DNA from: Streptomyces sp. Tue6028
GTDB taxonomy: Bacteria; Actinomycetota; Actinomycetes; Streptomycetales; Streptomycetaceae
Length of the DNA: 58,138 bases
Assembly (NCBI RefSeq): GCF_002300165.1
Contig: NZ_MLCE01000024.1
Coordinates: forward strand, 1 to 58,138
Direction: 5' to 3'
Shown: positions 7,381 through 15,511 of the stretch, piece after piece
How positions within the stretch are numbered: the first letter of the stretch is position 1
How the letters are laid out: every line of letters starts with the position of its first letter
Position numbers and translations under genes: made by a program
Notes under the pieces: model-generated
Told to the model about the DNA's origin: nothing
What the model saw: only the letters and a program-made list of their open reading frames with translations
Databases searched by the model: none

Positions 7381-8655
7381 CTAGACCAACAGCCGTCCGC
7401 CGCAGCGCGCGGCGCCCTTCTTCATAGCGATGAGGTTGGCGACCACGTACGAGATGTCGTTCTTGTTGTGCCAGTCCGAGGGGTAGTAGGTGACCAGCCG
7501 CGACGACTGGAACTGGGCCTCGATCTCCGGCACGAAGGTGCGGTACTGGTTGTCCGTGTAGTACCAGAACGAATTCTCATTGTAGTAGGCGACGTGCGAC
7601 GGGTCCTGGTGAGCACCGCGGCCGTCGGAACTGGGCGTCACGGTCAGGAGCATGCCGCCGGGTGCCAGCAGCCGGTACAGCTCGTTGATCAGCGGCACCT
7701 TCGCGGGCACGTACTCGAGGAAGTCCACCGCCCGCACCAGTCCGACGGAGTTGTCGGGCAGGTCCAGCTTCTCGGGCAGGTTCGCCACGATGTCGACGCC
7801 CTTCCCGGAGCGCCTGTCCACACCCACGTAGCCGGGCGGTTTGTGGAAGGCGGCGCCGAGGTCCAGCGCGACCAGTCCGCGCCGCGCGGTCCAGGCGAGG
7901 GCGTTCGCCTCGATGTACTTGTCGTACAGGGCGACCGTCTCGCGCTGGATGTGCGCGTTGATCTCCGGGTCGCGCTGGGTGTTCTCCGGGTGGACCCGCT
8001 GGAGATAGAGGCAGCGGTTGATGTGATGGAAGTCGCCGACGTGGAACAGACGGCACATCAGGTCCTGGTCGTCGAGGACGGCGAGTTCGGCGTTGTACCC
8101 GCCGGCCTCCTCGTAACTCGACTTGCGGAACGCCCTCACATGGTTGGGGGCGTACCAGATGTAGGCGACGTTGTGCGGCGTCGGCGCGAGGGAGACGACC
8201 TGGAGCATCTTGCGGCCGTCGACCCTGACCTCCTGGTACTCCCAGCCGAACGACTCGTCGAAGCGGCTCTCCTCCCGCTTGCCGTCCTCGGTGATCTGCG
8301 CGGTGTTGCTGTAGACGAAGACGACCTCGGGATGCTTGTCGAAGGCCTTCCCGAGTTCGGCCAGGCAGGCCTTCGCCATCAGGTCGTCGTGGTCGAGTTC
8401 GACGAGGATCTCCCCGCGGGCCAGTTCACACGCCCTGCGCTTCGCCGCTCCCACGCCCTCGACGTCGTCCGCGATGATCACACGGACCCGCTCGTCGGGC
8501 CGCTCCGGCCGCCACCGGGCACCGTTGTTGAGCAGGACGATCCACTCCCAGTCCGAACGGGTCTGTGCCTGGAGGGTCGCCAGGCACTCGTCGAGGAACC
8601 GGGGCCGGTGGCTGGGCGTGAAGACGGAGAACCTCGGTGTCGCTGTCGACGTCAT
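7381..8655 (-). CDS. GT2 glycosyltransferase-methyltransferase fusion
   Basis: Residues 1 to about 230 are a GT2 domain (FSVFTPSHRPRFLDECL, ELDHDDLM with the metal-binding acids, LAVLDDQDLMCRLF). Residues from about 260 resemble a class I SAM-dependent methyltransferase (VALDLGAA..., VDFLEYVP, LYRLLAPGGMLLTVTPSS). The SAM loop reads DLGAA rather than the usual DxGxG, so activity or cofactor use of the second domain is uncertain. The 424-residue protein could add a sugar and methylate it or the chain end. Its start overlaps the stop of the TPR gene upstream by four bases (8652-8655), so the two are coupled. It converges on the rhamnose operon. Confidence 0.8.
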   Translation of the reverse strand: MTSTATPRFSVFTPSHRPRFLDECLATLQAQTRSDWEWIVLLNNGARWRPERPDERVRVIIADDVEGVGAAKRRACELARGEILVELDHDDLMAKACLAELGKAFDKHPEVVFVYSNTAQITEDGKREESRFDESFGWEYQEVRVDGRKMLQVVSLAPTPHNVAYIWYAPNHVRAFRKSSYEEAGGYNAELAVLDDQDLMCRLFHVGDFHHINRCLYLQRVHPENTQRDPEINAHIQRETVALYDKYIEANALAWTARRGLVALDLGAAFHKPPGYVGVDRRSGKGVDIVANLPEKLDLPDNSVGLVRAVDFLEYVPAKVPLINELYRLLAPGGMLLTVTPSSDGRGAHQDPSHVAYYNENSFWYYTDNQYRTFVPEIEAQFQSSRLVTYYPSDWHNKNDISYVVANLIAMKKGAARCGGRLLV

Positions 8656-9269
8656 TCGGTGCTCCCTGCTTGGCTCGACGTCTCGGAGGAGCTCATGGAA
8701 TCCCGGAACTTCTCCGGCACCTGGGACCGCAGTGTCGCGTCGGTCGCCACGGCGCGACGGAACTCGTCCGCGGCCTCGCGGTCACGGTGCTGCTGCGCCA
8801 GGACCTGTCCGAGGTGGAGATGGGCGGTGCCCGCCTTGGGGTCGATGGCCAGGACGCGACTCATGAGCCGGATGGACGTGTCGGGATCGGACGTCTTCAG
8901 CAGGATCGCCTCGTTGAAGAGGGCCGACTTGAACGACGCGTCGGACTTCAGCGCCTTGTCGTAGTCCGCGCGCGCGTCGGCCGTCCGACCGTCCTGCTGC
9001 GCCATGACCCCCAGGTTGTACCAGGCGTACTTGTTGCCCGGATCCAGTTCCAGCACGCGCCGGTAAGTGACCGTGGCCCCCTTGGGGTCGGGGATCTGTT
9101 GCTGCATGATGCCGGTCTGCAAAAGGGTGTTGACGTCATGGAACCCGGACATCGACGTGTTCTTGGATTCCGGGGCCGGCGCCGAACGGAACGAAATCGC
9201 CCAGGAGATCAACCCGGTTGCCAGAACAGCCGAGCCGGTGAGCCCTACCCACAATCGCCTACGTTTCAC
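8652..9269 (-). CDS. Membrane-anchored tetratricopeptide protein
   Basis: A 205-residue protein with an N-terminal basic-hydrophobic anchor (about residues 5-26) and three to four TPR units between residues 60 and 175 (for example YRRVLELDPGNKYAWYNLG and LMSRVLAIDPKAGTAHLHLG), then a Ser-rich tail. TPR domains mediate protein contacts, so it may scaffold the adjacent glycosyltransferase at the membrane. It is the first gene of a two-gene unit with the fusion enzyme. The upstream 273-bp spacer (9270-9542) contains an 8-bp stem hairpin (9326-9354) and no gene. Confidence 0.8.
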   Translation of the reverse strand: MKRRRLWVGLTGSAVLATGLISWAISFRSAPAPESKNTSMSGFHDVNTLLQTGIMQQQIPDPKGATVTYRRVLELDPGNKYAWYNLGVMAQQDGRTADARADYDKALKSDASFKSALFNEAILLKTSDPDTSIRLMSRVLAIDPKAGTAHLHLGQVLAQQHRDREAADEFRRAVATDATLRSQVPEKFRDSMSSSETSSQAGSTE

Positions 9270-9542
9270 TTTGTCACATTTCGTGGAAGAGTGAGGGACG
9301 GATTGATGTGGCTGACCTCAGGCGCCCGACACCGGGGGAATACGGTGGTGTCGGTGGCGCCGGAGTCCGAACCACCGTCATTTCTGCCGACGTTACGAGG
9401 CCGTCCCGATGTCGCCGTCATTTGCCGGGCATTTGCGGTGTGCGGTCCACCCGAATGCAGGCAGGATTCGGTGATGCAGGTCGACGGCACCCGATTCCCG
9501 TGCCGGTGAACCGAACCGACATCCGCACGCCGCTCCGCCCGG

Positions 9543-11084
9543 TCAGCCGTGCTGTCGAGGCTTCGCCTCCGGGCGGTGCAGCAGTTCGTAGCCGTCCTGG
9601 AGCGCCACCAGTTCGTAGCCCTCGCGACGGTTCTCGTCGAGGTGCTGCCGTTCCTCCGCGGAGCTGAGCGGCTGGCCCGGCCACCAGCGGTTGTTGTCCG
9701 ACACCGACGTGTCCACCATGATCCACTGCGGGTCGAGGCGGCTGTCGTACCAGCCGTAGAGGCTGACGCTCGTGCGGTTGGTGAGCTGCGGTACCAGATG
9801 GTCGGACGTCTGGACCGTGGCGCCGTCGGGGATCTTGGCCAGCAGTTGGCGGGCCACGGCGACACGGGGGTCGTCGCGCCAAGTGCCCGACTGGGCCAGC
9901 TGATACAGAGGGAAGCTCGGCAGGATCATGAGGGTGATCGCGGCGGAGCCGGCCAGGTAGCGATGCAGGCTGCGCCCGCTGGTCCCGCGCCGCACCAGGG
10001 CGTCGACGAAGGCCGCGAACACCACCGGCATCAGGACGAGCGAGTAGTGGAACAGAGTGCCCCAGTGAAAGCCGTTGTTCGACGTGAAGCGCCACACCAG
10101 CGTCGGCAGGGCGACCCACATGAAGGGGGACCGCAGCGCCAGGAACAGGGTGGGGGCGAGGACGAGGAGGAGGGTCGTCACCTTGGTCTGGGGAGTGACC
10201 AGACCGATGGTGCCCCGGTACAGCACGTCGAGCACGCCGTCCACGCCGCCTGTGGACGACGCCATCGAGACAGAGCCCATGGACGCTCCGGACGAGGTCT
10301 CGACCAGGGACCAATACGCGAAGGAGCCGTTGGGGTTGAAGGCCGGCAGGACCACGAACAGCGTCAGTGCCGATCCGGCGAGGCCGACCGCCGCCGTGGC
10401 GAATCCCAGCCTGCGGTTGCCGCGCCCGGCGATGACGAGGCCGATGACGAGGACCGTGAGTCCGAGGTCCTCCTTCACGAGCAGCAGGGGCAGTGCCCAG
10501 CATGCCGCCGCGGTGAGGCGGCCGTTGCCGAGCGCCGTTAGCGAGAACGCCAGGAGCGGTACGGCGAAGGCCACTTCGTGGAAGTCGTAACCGACACCGC
10601 TCGCGATGCCCCAGGAGAGCCCGTAGCAGGCGCCGATGACCGCGCCGGCCGGGGAGCCGAGGGCGCGGCGTGCCCACAACGTCAAGGGGACGACGCTCAC
10701 GGCGAGGAGCGCGGCCTGGACGACCAGGAGCGTCTCGGCCCCGCGGAACACCCAGTAGAAGGGCGCCACCAAGGCCAGAATCGGAGAGAAGTGATCGCCC
10801 AGGACGGGATAGTCCTGGCCCTTCACTTCGGAAACCGGCAAGTGCCCTTCCGCGTAGGAGCGGACCACCTGTTCGAAGATTCCCAGGTCGTAGCTGCTCG
10901 TGCGCATCTGCTGATGGAGACGCAGCGAAAGCGCCGCGTACATCAGGAACAGCGCTCCCGCCATGGCGTAGACCCACCATGTGTCGCCGAAGCGGCCTCG
11001 ATACGGTTGTCCGGGAATCGAATTTTTCTCGATGGTCGTTTTTTGTGTCGGGACCGTTGCGCCTTCGACGGGCGGTGCATGCAT
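9543..11084 (-). CDS. DUF2079 family multi-pass membrane protein
   Basis: The 513-residue product has about ten hydrophobic helices and the DUF2079 opening pattern: LRTSSYD-like MRTSSYDLGIFEQVV followed by GDHFSPIL. DUF2079 proteins resemble GT-C membrane glycosyltransferases, but their reaction is not established. The start is ATG at 11084 because GAAAGGAG lies five bases upstream; the frame runs further upstream only as an artefact. It sits beside the rhamnose and glycosyltransferase genes, which fits a role in surface glycan assembly. The C-terminal ~130 residues are soluble and probably extracytoplasmic. Confidence 0.85.
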   Translation of the reverse strand: MHAPPVEGATVPTQKTTIEKNSIPGQPYRGRFGDTWWVYAMAGALFLMYAALSLRLHQQMRTSSYDLGIFEQVVRSYAEGHLPVSEVKGQDYPVLGDHFSPILALVAPFYWVFRGAETLLVVQAALLAVSVVPLTLWARRALGSPAGAVIGACYGLSWGIASGVGYDFHEVAFAVPLLAFSLTALGNGRLTAAACWALPLLLVKEDLGLTVLVIGLVIAGRGNRRLGFATAAVGLAGSALTLFVVLPAFNPNGSFAYWSLVETSSGASMGSVSMASSTGGVDGVLDVLYRGTIGLVTPQTKVTTLLLVLAPTLFLALRSPFMWVALPTLVWRFTSNNGFHWGTLFHYSLVLMPVVFAAFVDALVRRGTSGRSLHRYLAGSAAITLMILPSFPLYQLAQSGTWRDDPRVAVARQLLAKIPDGATVQTSDHLVPQLTNRTSVSLYGWYDSRLDPQWIMVDTSVSDNNRWWPGQPLSSAEERQHLDENRREGYELVALQDGYELLHRPEAKPRQHG

Positions 11085-11387
11085 CGAGACTCCTTTCGGG
11101 GAATCGGGTGGGCGGCCCTCAAGATGCCAGCACCGCACGGCATTCGGCCCTGGCCGAACTCCCGTGTGGTCAGAATCCACCGAACGGCCGCATGCCCAGG
11201 GGGCGTCGTCGGTCCTCGTCCTCCGGTCGGTGCTCGCCGTGGGCGCTCGCGGAGTCGTCCGGCCGCCGCGGGGCCCGGAGCCGTCGGGAGCCCCGGCGGA
11301 ACCGGGCGCGGCCGGCCTCGACTCGGCCGGAAACAACTCCTTGTCCCCTCACCCCTCGCGCCTCACAATGCGCATGACAAAACAGAA

Positions 11388-11414
11388 GGGTGACCGGAAA
11401 ACCTTCGGTCACCC
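11388..11414 (+). promoter_or_regulatory. Leader hairpin upstream of the protease gene
   Basis: A perfect 9-bp inverted repeat, GGGTGACCG and CGGTCACCC with a 9-nt loop, ends 24 bases before the protease ATG. It may be a 5'-UTR hairpin or an operator. The rest of the 353-bp divergent spacer (11085-11438) holds no gene. Confidence 0.4.
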
Positions 11415-11438
11415 CAAGTCGTAAGAGGGGACCCCCAC

Positions 11439-12332
11439 ATGAGAAAGCCTCTCGTCGCCGCGCTCTTCGCCCTGGTGATCGCCGGGGCAGGTGCGGCACC
11501 CGCGGTCGCGGCGCCCGCTCCCGACCGCGCCGCGCAATCACCGGTCCAGGAGCAGGCGTCGGCCGGGAAGGCGTCGCCCGACCGGGCGCCCGCCGTCCAG
11601 GCCGTGGACTTCGCCGGCACCGTCTCGCTCAGCAACTGCTCCGGCTCGGTCGTCCGGATGCCCGGCTCCGAGGACGACGACCCCGCGCTCGTGCTCTCCA
11701 ACGGCCACTGCCTGGAGACCGGCTTCCCGGAGCCCGGCGAGGTCATCGTCGACCAGGCATCCAGCCGCTCGTTCGGCCTGCTCAACTCCGCGGGCACCAG
11801 GGTCGCGACGCTGCGCGCCAGCAAGGTCGCGTACTCCACGATGACCGACACGGACGTCACGATCTACCAGCTCACCCGCACCTACGCGCAGATCAAGAGC
11901 TCGTACGGCATCAGCGCGCTGACGCTGAGCGACACGCACCCGGTCGCCGGCACGGCCATCAAGGTCGTCTCCGGCTACTGGAAGCGCATCTACAGCTGCA
12001 ACATCGACGGGTTCGTGTACCGCCTCAAGGAGGGCGACTGGACCTGGAAGGACTCGGTCCGCTACACCTCCGCCTGCAACACCATCGGGGGCACGTCCGG
12101 TTCACCCGTCGTCGACAACTCCACCGGCAAGGTCGTCGCCGTCAACAACACCGGCAACGAGGACGGCGGGCGCTGCACCGTCAACAACCCCTGCGAGGTC
12201 GACGCCAACGGCACCGTGACGGTCCGCCAGGGCATCAACTACGCCGAGGAGACCTACCAGATCGTCCCGTGCTTCGGGCTCGACAACAAGCTCGACCTGA
12301 GCCGCTCCGGCTGCACCCTGCCCAAGCCGTAA
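11439..12332 (+). CDS. Secreted trypsin-like serine protease
   Basis: A 297-residue exported protease of the S1 (trypsin/chymotrypsin) fold. A Sec signal peptide covers about residues 1-25, ending AVAAPA. The catalytic triad is visible: His90 in LSNGHCLE, Asp139 in TDTDVTIYQL and Ser222 in GGTSGSPVV. Several cysteines (67, 91, 187, 213 and later) suggest disulfides. The long segment between signal and His may be a short propeptide. GAGGGGACCCCC precedes the ATG. It is a single gene, divergent from the DUF2079 gene and convergent with the D-aminoacylase gene. Confidence 0.88.
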   Translation: MRKPLVAALFALVIAGAGAAPAVAAPAPDRAAQSPVQEQASAGKASPDRAPAVQAVDFAGTVSLSNCSGSVVRMPGSEDDDPALVLSNGHCLETGFPEPGEVIVDQASSRSFGLLNSAGTRVATLRASKVAYSTMTDTDVTIYQLTRTYAQIKSSYGISALTLSDTHPVAGTAIKVVSGYWKRIYSCNIDGFVYRLKEGDWTWKDSVRYTSACNTIGGTSGSPVVDNSTGKVVAVNNTGNEDGGRCTVNNPCEVDANGTVTVRQGINYAEETYQIVPCFGLDNKLDLSRSGCTLPKP

Positions 12333-12350
12333 CCGCCGCGCGGCGGGCGG

Positions 12351-13979
12351 TCATCCGGTCGGCTCGCGGCGGACCGCCCGCCCCGCCAGCACATCCGTCC
12401 TGCGCCCGTCCTCGATCACGAAACGGCCGTCGACGAGGACGTACGGGATACCGGTCGGCAGCGTGCGCGGGGCCTCGAAGGTGGAACCCGCCGCGACCGT
12501 GGCCGGGTCGAAGAGGACCAGGTCGGCGCGGTTGCCCTCGCGGACGATTCCGCGGTCGGGCAGCCGCAGCCGGGCGGCCGGCCGGCCGGTGAGGTGGGCG
12601 ACGCACTCCTCCAGGGAGAGCACGCCCAACTCCCGTACGTACCGGCCCAGATAGTGCGGGAAGGTGCCGTACGCCCGCGGGTGCGGCTTGTCGCCCCGCA
12701 GGATGCCGTCCGAGCCGCCCGTGTGCACGGGGTGGCGCATGATGGCCCGGACGTTCTCCTCGTGGCCGACGTGCTGGAGGATCGTCGGGCCGAGCCGGTC
12801 CTCGACCAGCAGACGGCGGGCGGTGTGCCAGGGAGTCTCGCCGCGTGCGTCCGCGGACTGCCGGACCGTGCGGCCGACGTAGGGGGCGAGGCCGGGGTCG
12901 CTCACACCGGAGATCTCGATGGTGTCCCACTCGATGGGGACGCCGTGGCAGCCGTCCGCGCCGACGACCTCCATGTGGTGCCGGATCCGCTCGGCGGTCG
13001 CGTCGTCCCGCAGCCGGGCGAGGACCGCCTCCGGGCCGCCCTCGCTCGCCCAGCTGGGCAGCATCGCCACGAGCGTGGTGCAGCCCGGCGTGTAGGGATA
13101 GGTGTCCAGGCTGATGTCCGCGCCGCCGGCCAGCGCCTCGTCCAGCAGGGCCAGCAGTTGCGGGGCCCGCCCCTTGTTGACGCCGAAGTTCATGGTGGCG
13201 TGGGCGAGGTGCAGCGGGCAGCCCGCCTCGCGGGTGAGTGCGACCATCTCCTCGTACGCTTCCAGGGCGCCCGCCCCGTACGAGCGGTGGTGCGGGCAGT
13301 AGTAGCCGCCGTGCGCGGCCACCACCCGGCACAGTTCCGTCAGTTCGGAGTCCTTGGCGTACATCCCAGGTGTGTACGTCAGCCCGGACGACATGCCGAC
13401 GGCGCCCTCCCGCAGGCCGTCGGCCACCAGCCGGCGCATCCGGTCCAGCTCCGCGGGCGTCGCCTCGCGGTCCTCCCAGCCGACCGCCAGCATGCGCACG
13501 GTGCCCTGCGGGATCAGGTACGCGGCGTTGACCGCGATGCCCTCGCCGTCGAAACCGTGGTCGAGCCGGTCCAGGTACTCGCCGACCGACCGCCAGCTGA
13601 AGTCGATGTCGTCGCCGTGGCCGTTCCAGCCGGTGATCGCCCTGCGGACCTCGGCCAGCGTGCGGTCGTCCACCGGCGCGTACGACAGGCCGTCCTGGCC
13701 GATGACCTCCAGGGTCACCCCCTGCGCGGCCTTCGCGCTGTGGTCCGGGTCGCGCAGCAGCGCCAGGTCGCTGTGCGCGTGCATGTCGATGAAACCGGGG
13801 GCGAGGACCAGGCCCTCGGCGTCCAGTTCCCGGCACGCGGTGGGGCGCTGGCAGCCCGCCGCCGCGGCCTCCTTGACGATCGAGACGATCCGGCCGCCGT
13901 CGACGACCACGTCGGCGCGGTACGAGGGCGCACCGGTGCCGTCGACGACGTCCGCGTCACGGATGACGAGATCCAACAC
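12351..13979 (-). CDS. N-acyl-D-amino-acid deacylase (D-aminoacylase)
   Basis: It hydrolyses N-acyl-D-amino acids to free D-amino acids and belongs to the amidohydrolase superfamily. The metal-binding HxH is seen in PGFIDMHAHSD (His67/His69), preceded by the usual N-terminal beta-sandwich, and followed by GLTYTPGMYA, CPHHRSYG and the late VGHEENVRAIMRHP block. The length (542 residues) is normal. GTG at 13979 is the start; TAGGAGG overlaps the stop region of the upstream gene, which ends at 13989, so the pair is one operon. The neighbour is a PLP enzyme expected to act on D-amino acids, supporting the substrate assignment. Confidence 0.88.
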   Translation of the reverse strand: MLDLVIRDADVVDGTGAPSYRADVVVDGGRIVSIVKEAAAAGCQRPTACRELDAEGLVLAPGFIDMHAHSDLALLRDPDHSAKAAQGVTLEVIGQDGLSYAPVDDRTLAEVRRAITGWNGHGDDIDFSWRSVGEYLDRLDHGFDGEGIAVNAAYLIPQGTVRMLAVGWEDREATPAELDRMRRLVADGLREGAVGMSSGLTYTPGMYAKDSELTELCRVVAAHGGYYCPHHRSYGAGALEAYEEMVALTREAGCPLHLAHATMNFGVNKGRAPQLLALLDEALAGGADISLDTYPYTPGCTTLVAMLPSWASEGGPEAVLARLRDDATAERIRHHMEVVGADGCHGVPIEWDTIEISGVSDPGLAPYVGRTVRQSADARGETPWHTARRLLVEDRLGPTILQHVGHEENVRAIMRHPVHTGGSDGILRGDKPHPRAYGTFPHYLGRYVRELGVLSLEECVAHLTGRPAARLRLPDRGIVREGNRADLVLFDPATVAAGSTFEAPRTLPTGIPYVLVDGRFVIEDGRRTDVLAGRAVRREPTG

Positions 13980-13988
13980 GGCGGCCTC

Positions 13989-15266
13989 CTAGAAGAACGT
14001 GCGGACGTAGTCGACGACCGTGCCGTCCTGCTCCACCACGGGAATCAGCTCCCACTTGTCGAAGGACGTGCAGGGGTGGGACAGGCCCATGCCGAGCCAG
14101 TCGCCGACCCGCAGCTCCGCGTCGGGGGAGGTGCGCAGCCACGCGTGCTGGTCGGAGAGCCCGGTCACCTCGACGCCGCTCGCCGGGCGCTCGACGCCGT
14201 CGCGCCGCACCACCTGCGCCTCGGGCAGATCCAGGTCGTACGCCGCGTCCCGCTTGCCCGCGTTGGCGAAGGCCTGGTCGGCACTGGGCCGGGAGACCAC
14301 CTGGGCCCACAGCCGGAAGGCCGGGTGCAGCGCGCCCTCCTCCGGGACACGGGTGAAGGGGGTCAGCTTGCGGTAGTGGCCGTCGTCGTGGGAGACGTAC
14401 GCGCCGGACCGCAGCAGCTTCAGGACCGGCCGGGAGAGCGCGGGGATCTCCGCGAAGACGTCGGCGACCGCGTCGAACCAGGCGCTGCCGCCCGCGCTGA
14501 CGACGATCTCCTCCAGACCCGCGAACCGGCCCGCCTTGTCGAAGTCCGCCGCCAGCGCGGTGAGCCGGCGCAGCCAGGCGTGCACACGCTCCGGGTCCGC
14601 CTGGGGCACCTCGCCCTCGTAACCCGCCACGCCCACCAGCCGCAGCGTCGTCGTCGCGGCCACCGCGTCGGCGACCGCCGCGCACTCGGCCTCCGTGCGG
14701 ACGCCGGTGCGGGCGCCCTCGCCCGCGGCGAGCTCCACGACGACGTCCACGGGTCGGGCGGTGCCGCCCAGTGCCGCGTCCATCAGCTCCACACCGCGCA
14801 CGGAGTCCACGTAACAGACGAAGCGGAAGTCCTCGTCCCGGGCGAGCTCGGCGGCGATCCAGCGCAGCGCCGCGTGGTCGACGAGCTCGTTCGCCAGGAA
14901 GATCCGGTCGATCCCGAACCGCCGTGCGACACGCACCTGGTGGGGGACCGCCAGCGTGATGCCCCACGCGCCGTGCTCGATCTGCTGCCAGAACAGCTGC
15001 GGGGCCATCGACGTCTTGCCGTGCGGCGCGAAGGCGAGGCCGTGCCGGGTGGCGTACGTCTCCATCAGGGCGAGATTGTGCTGGAGCCGCTCGGCGGAGA
15101 GCGCGAGGACCGGGGTGGTGAAGCCGTCCGTGAACAGGTTGCGGCGCTGGACGGCGAGCTCGCCGACGGTCAGTCCGTCGGCGTCCGGCGGGAGGCCCTT
15201 GAAGCGGTGGTCGACACGGTCCGCCGTGAGAGCGGCGAGCTGTGCTGCGGCGGTGTCGGCGCCCAT
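13989..15266 (-). CDS. PLP-dependent D-amino acid deaminase / D-threonine-aldolase-fold enzyme
   Basis: The 425-residue protein has the alanine-racemase-type PLP barrel of the D-threonine aldolase/D-serine dehydratase group. The PLP lysine is Lys84 in FAPHGKTSM. A C-terminal metal-binding segment is suggested by LGMGLSHPCTSFDKW, where family members bind zinc through His and Cys. It would convert D-serine- or D-threonine-like substrates to a keto acid and ammonia, or to glycine and an aldehyde; which one cannot be told from sequence. ATG at 15266 is the start, with AAGGAGG four bases upstream. It is the first gene of the leftward operon. Confidence 0.8.
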   Translation of the reverse strand: MGADTAAAQLAALTADRVDHRFKGLPPDADGLTVGELAVQRRNLFTDGFTTPVLALSAERLQHNLALMETYATRHGLAFAPHGKTSMAPQLFWQQIEHGAWGITLAVPHQVRVARRFGIDRIFLANELVDHAALRWIAAELARDEDFRFVCYVDSVRGVELMDAALGGTARPVDVVVELAAGEGARTGVRTEAECAAVADAVAATTTLRLVGVAGYEGEVPQADPERVHAWLRRLTALAADFDKAGRFAGLEEIVVSAGGSAWFDAVADVFAEIPALSRPVLKLLRSGAYVSHDDGHYRKLTPFTRVPEEGALHPAFRLWAQVVSRPSADQAFANAGKRDAAYDLDLPEAQVVRRDGVERPASGVEVTGLSDQHAWLRTSPDAELRVGDWLGMGLSHPCTSFDKWELIPVVEQDGTVVDYVRTFF

Positions 15267-15309
15267 GGGGCCTCCTTGATGAGGTGTGTTGCCCGCGCTC
15301 CGCTGATGC

Positions 15310-15326
15310 GTTGCGCAATGTGCAAC
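15310..15326. promoter_or_regulatory. Candidate IclR-type operator
   Basis: GTTGCGCAATGTGCAAC is a 5-7-5 palindrome. CGCAATG inside it also pairs with CATTGCG at 15330-15336. It lies 44 bases upstream of the deaminase start and between the divergent operons, one of which encodes an IclR-family regulator. The spacing resembles known IclR-family sites. Binding by this regulator is inferred. Confidence 0.5.
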
Positions 15327-15511
15327 GGTCATTGCGTATGTCGCTTACTGCTGTCTAACATCCCAGCCAACGCAGGGTCAACGGTGCCGTTGGCCGCGCG
15401 GCCCTGCCGTCGAACCCCCCGCCGCCCGCCCGAGGGGCGGAGGGGAGCGCGACGGCGGGACCTGGAGTGTCCACCACGCCGTGCCCGTGAGAGCAAGGAG
15501 CCTCAGCCATC

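Noticed and set aside
9308..9667. A plus-strand frame in the spacer before the TPR gene
   Set aside because: No ribosome site, no motif, and half of it overlaps the DUF2079 coding region on the other strand.
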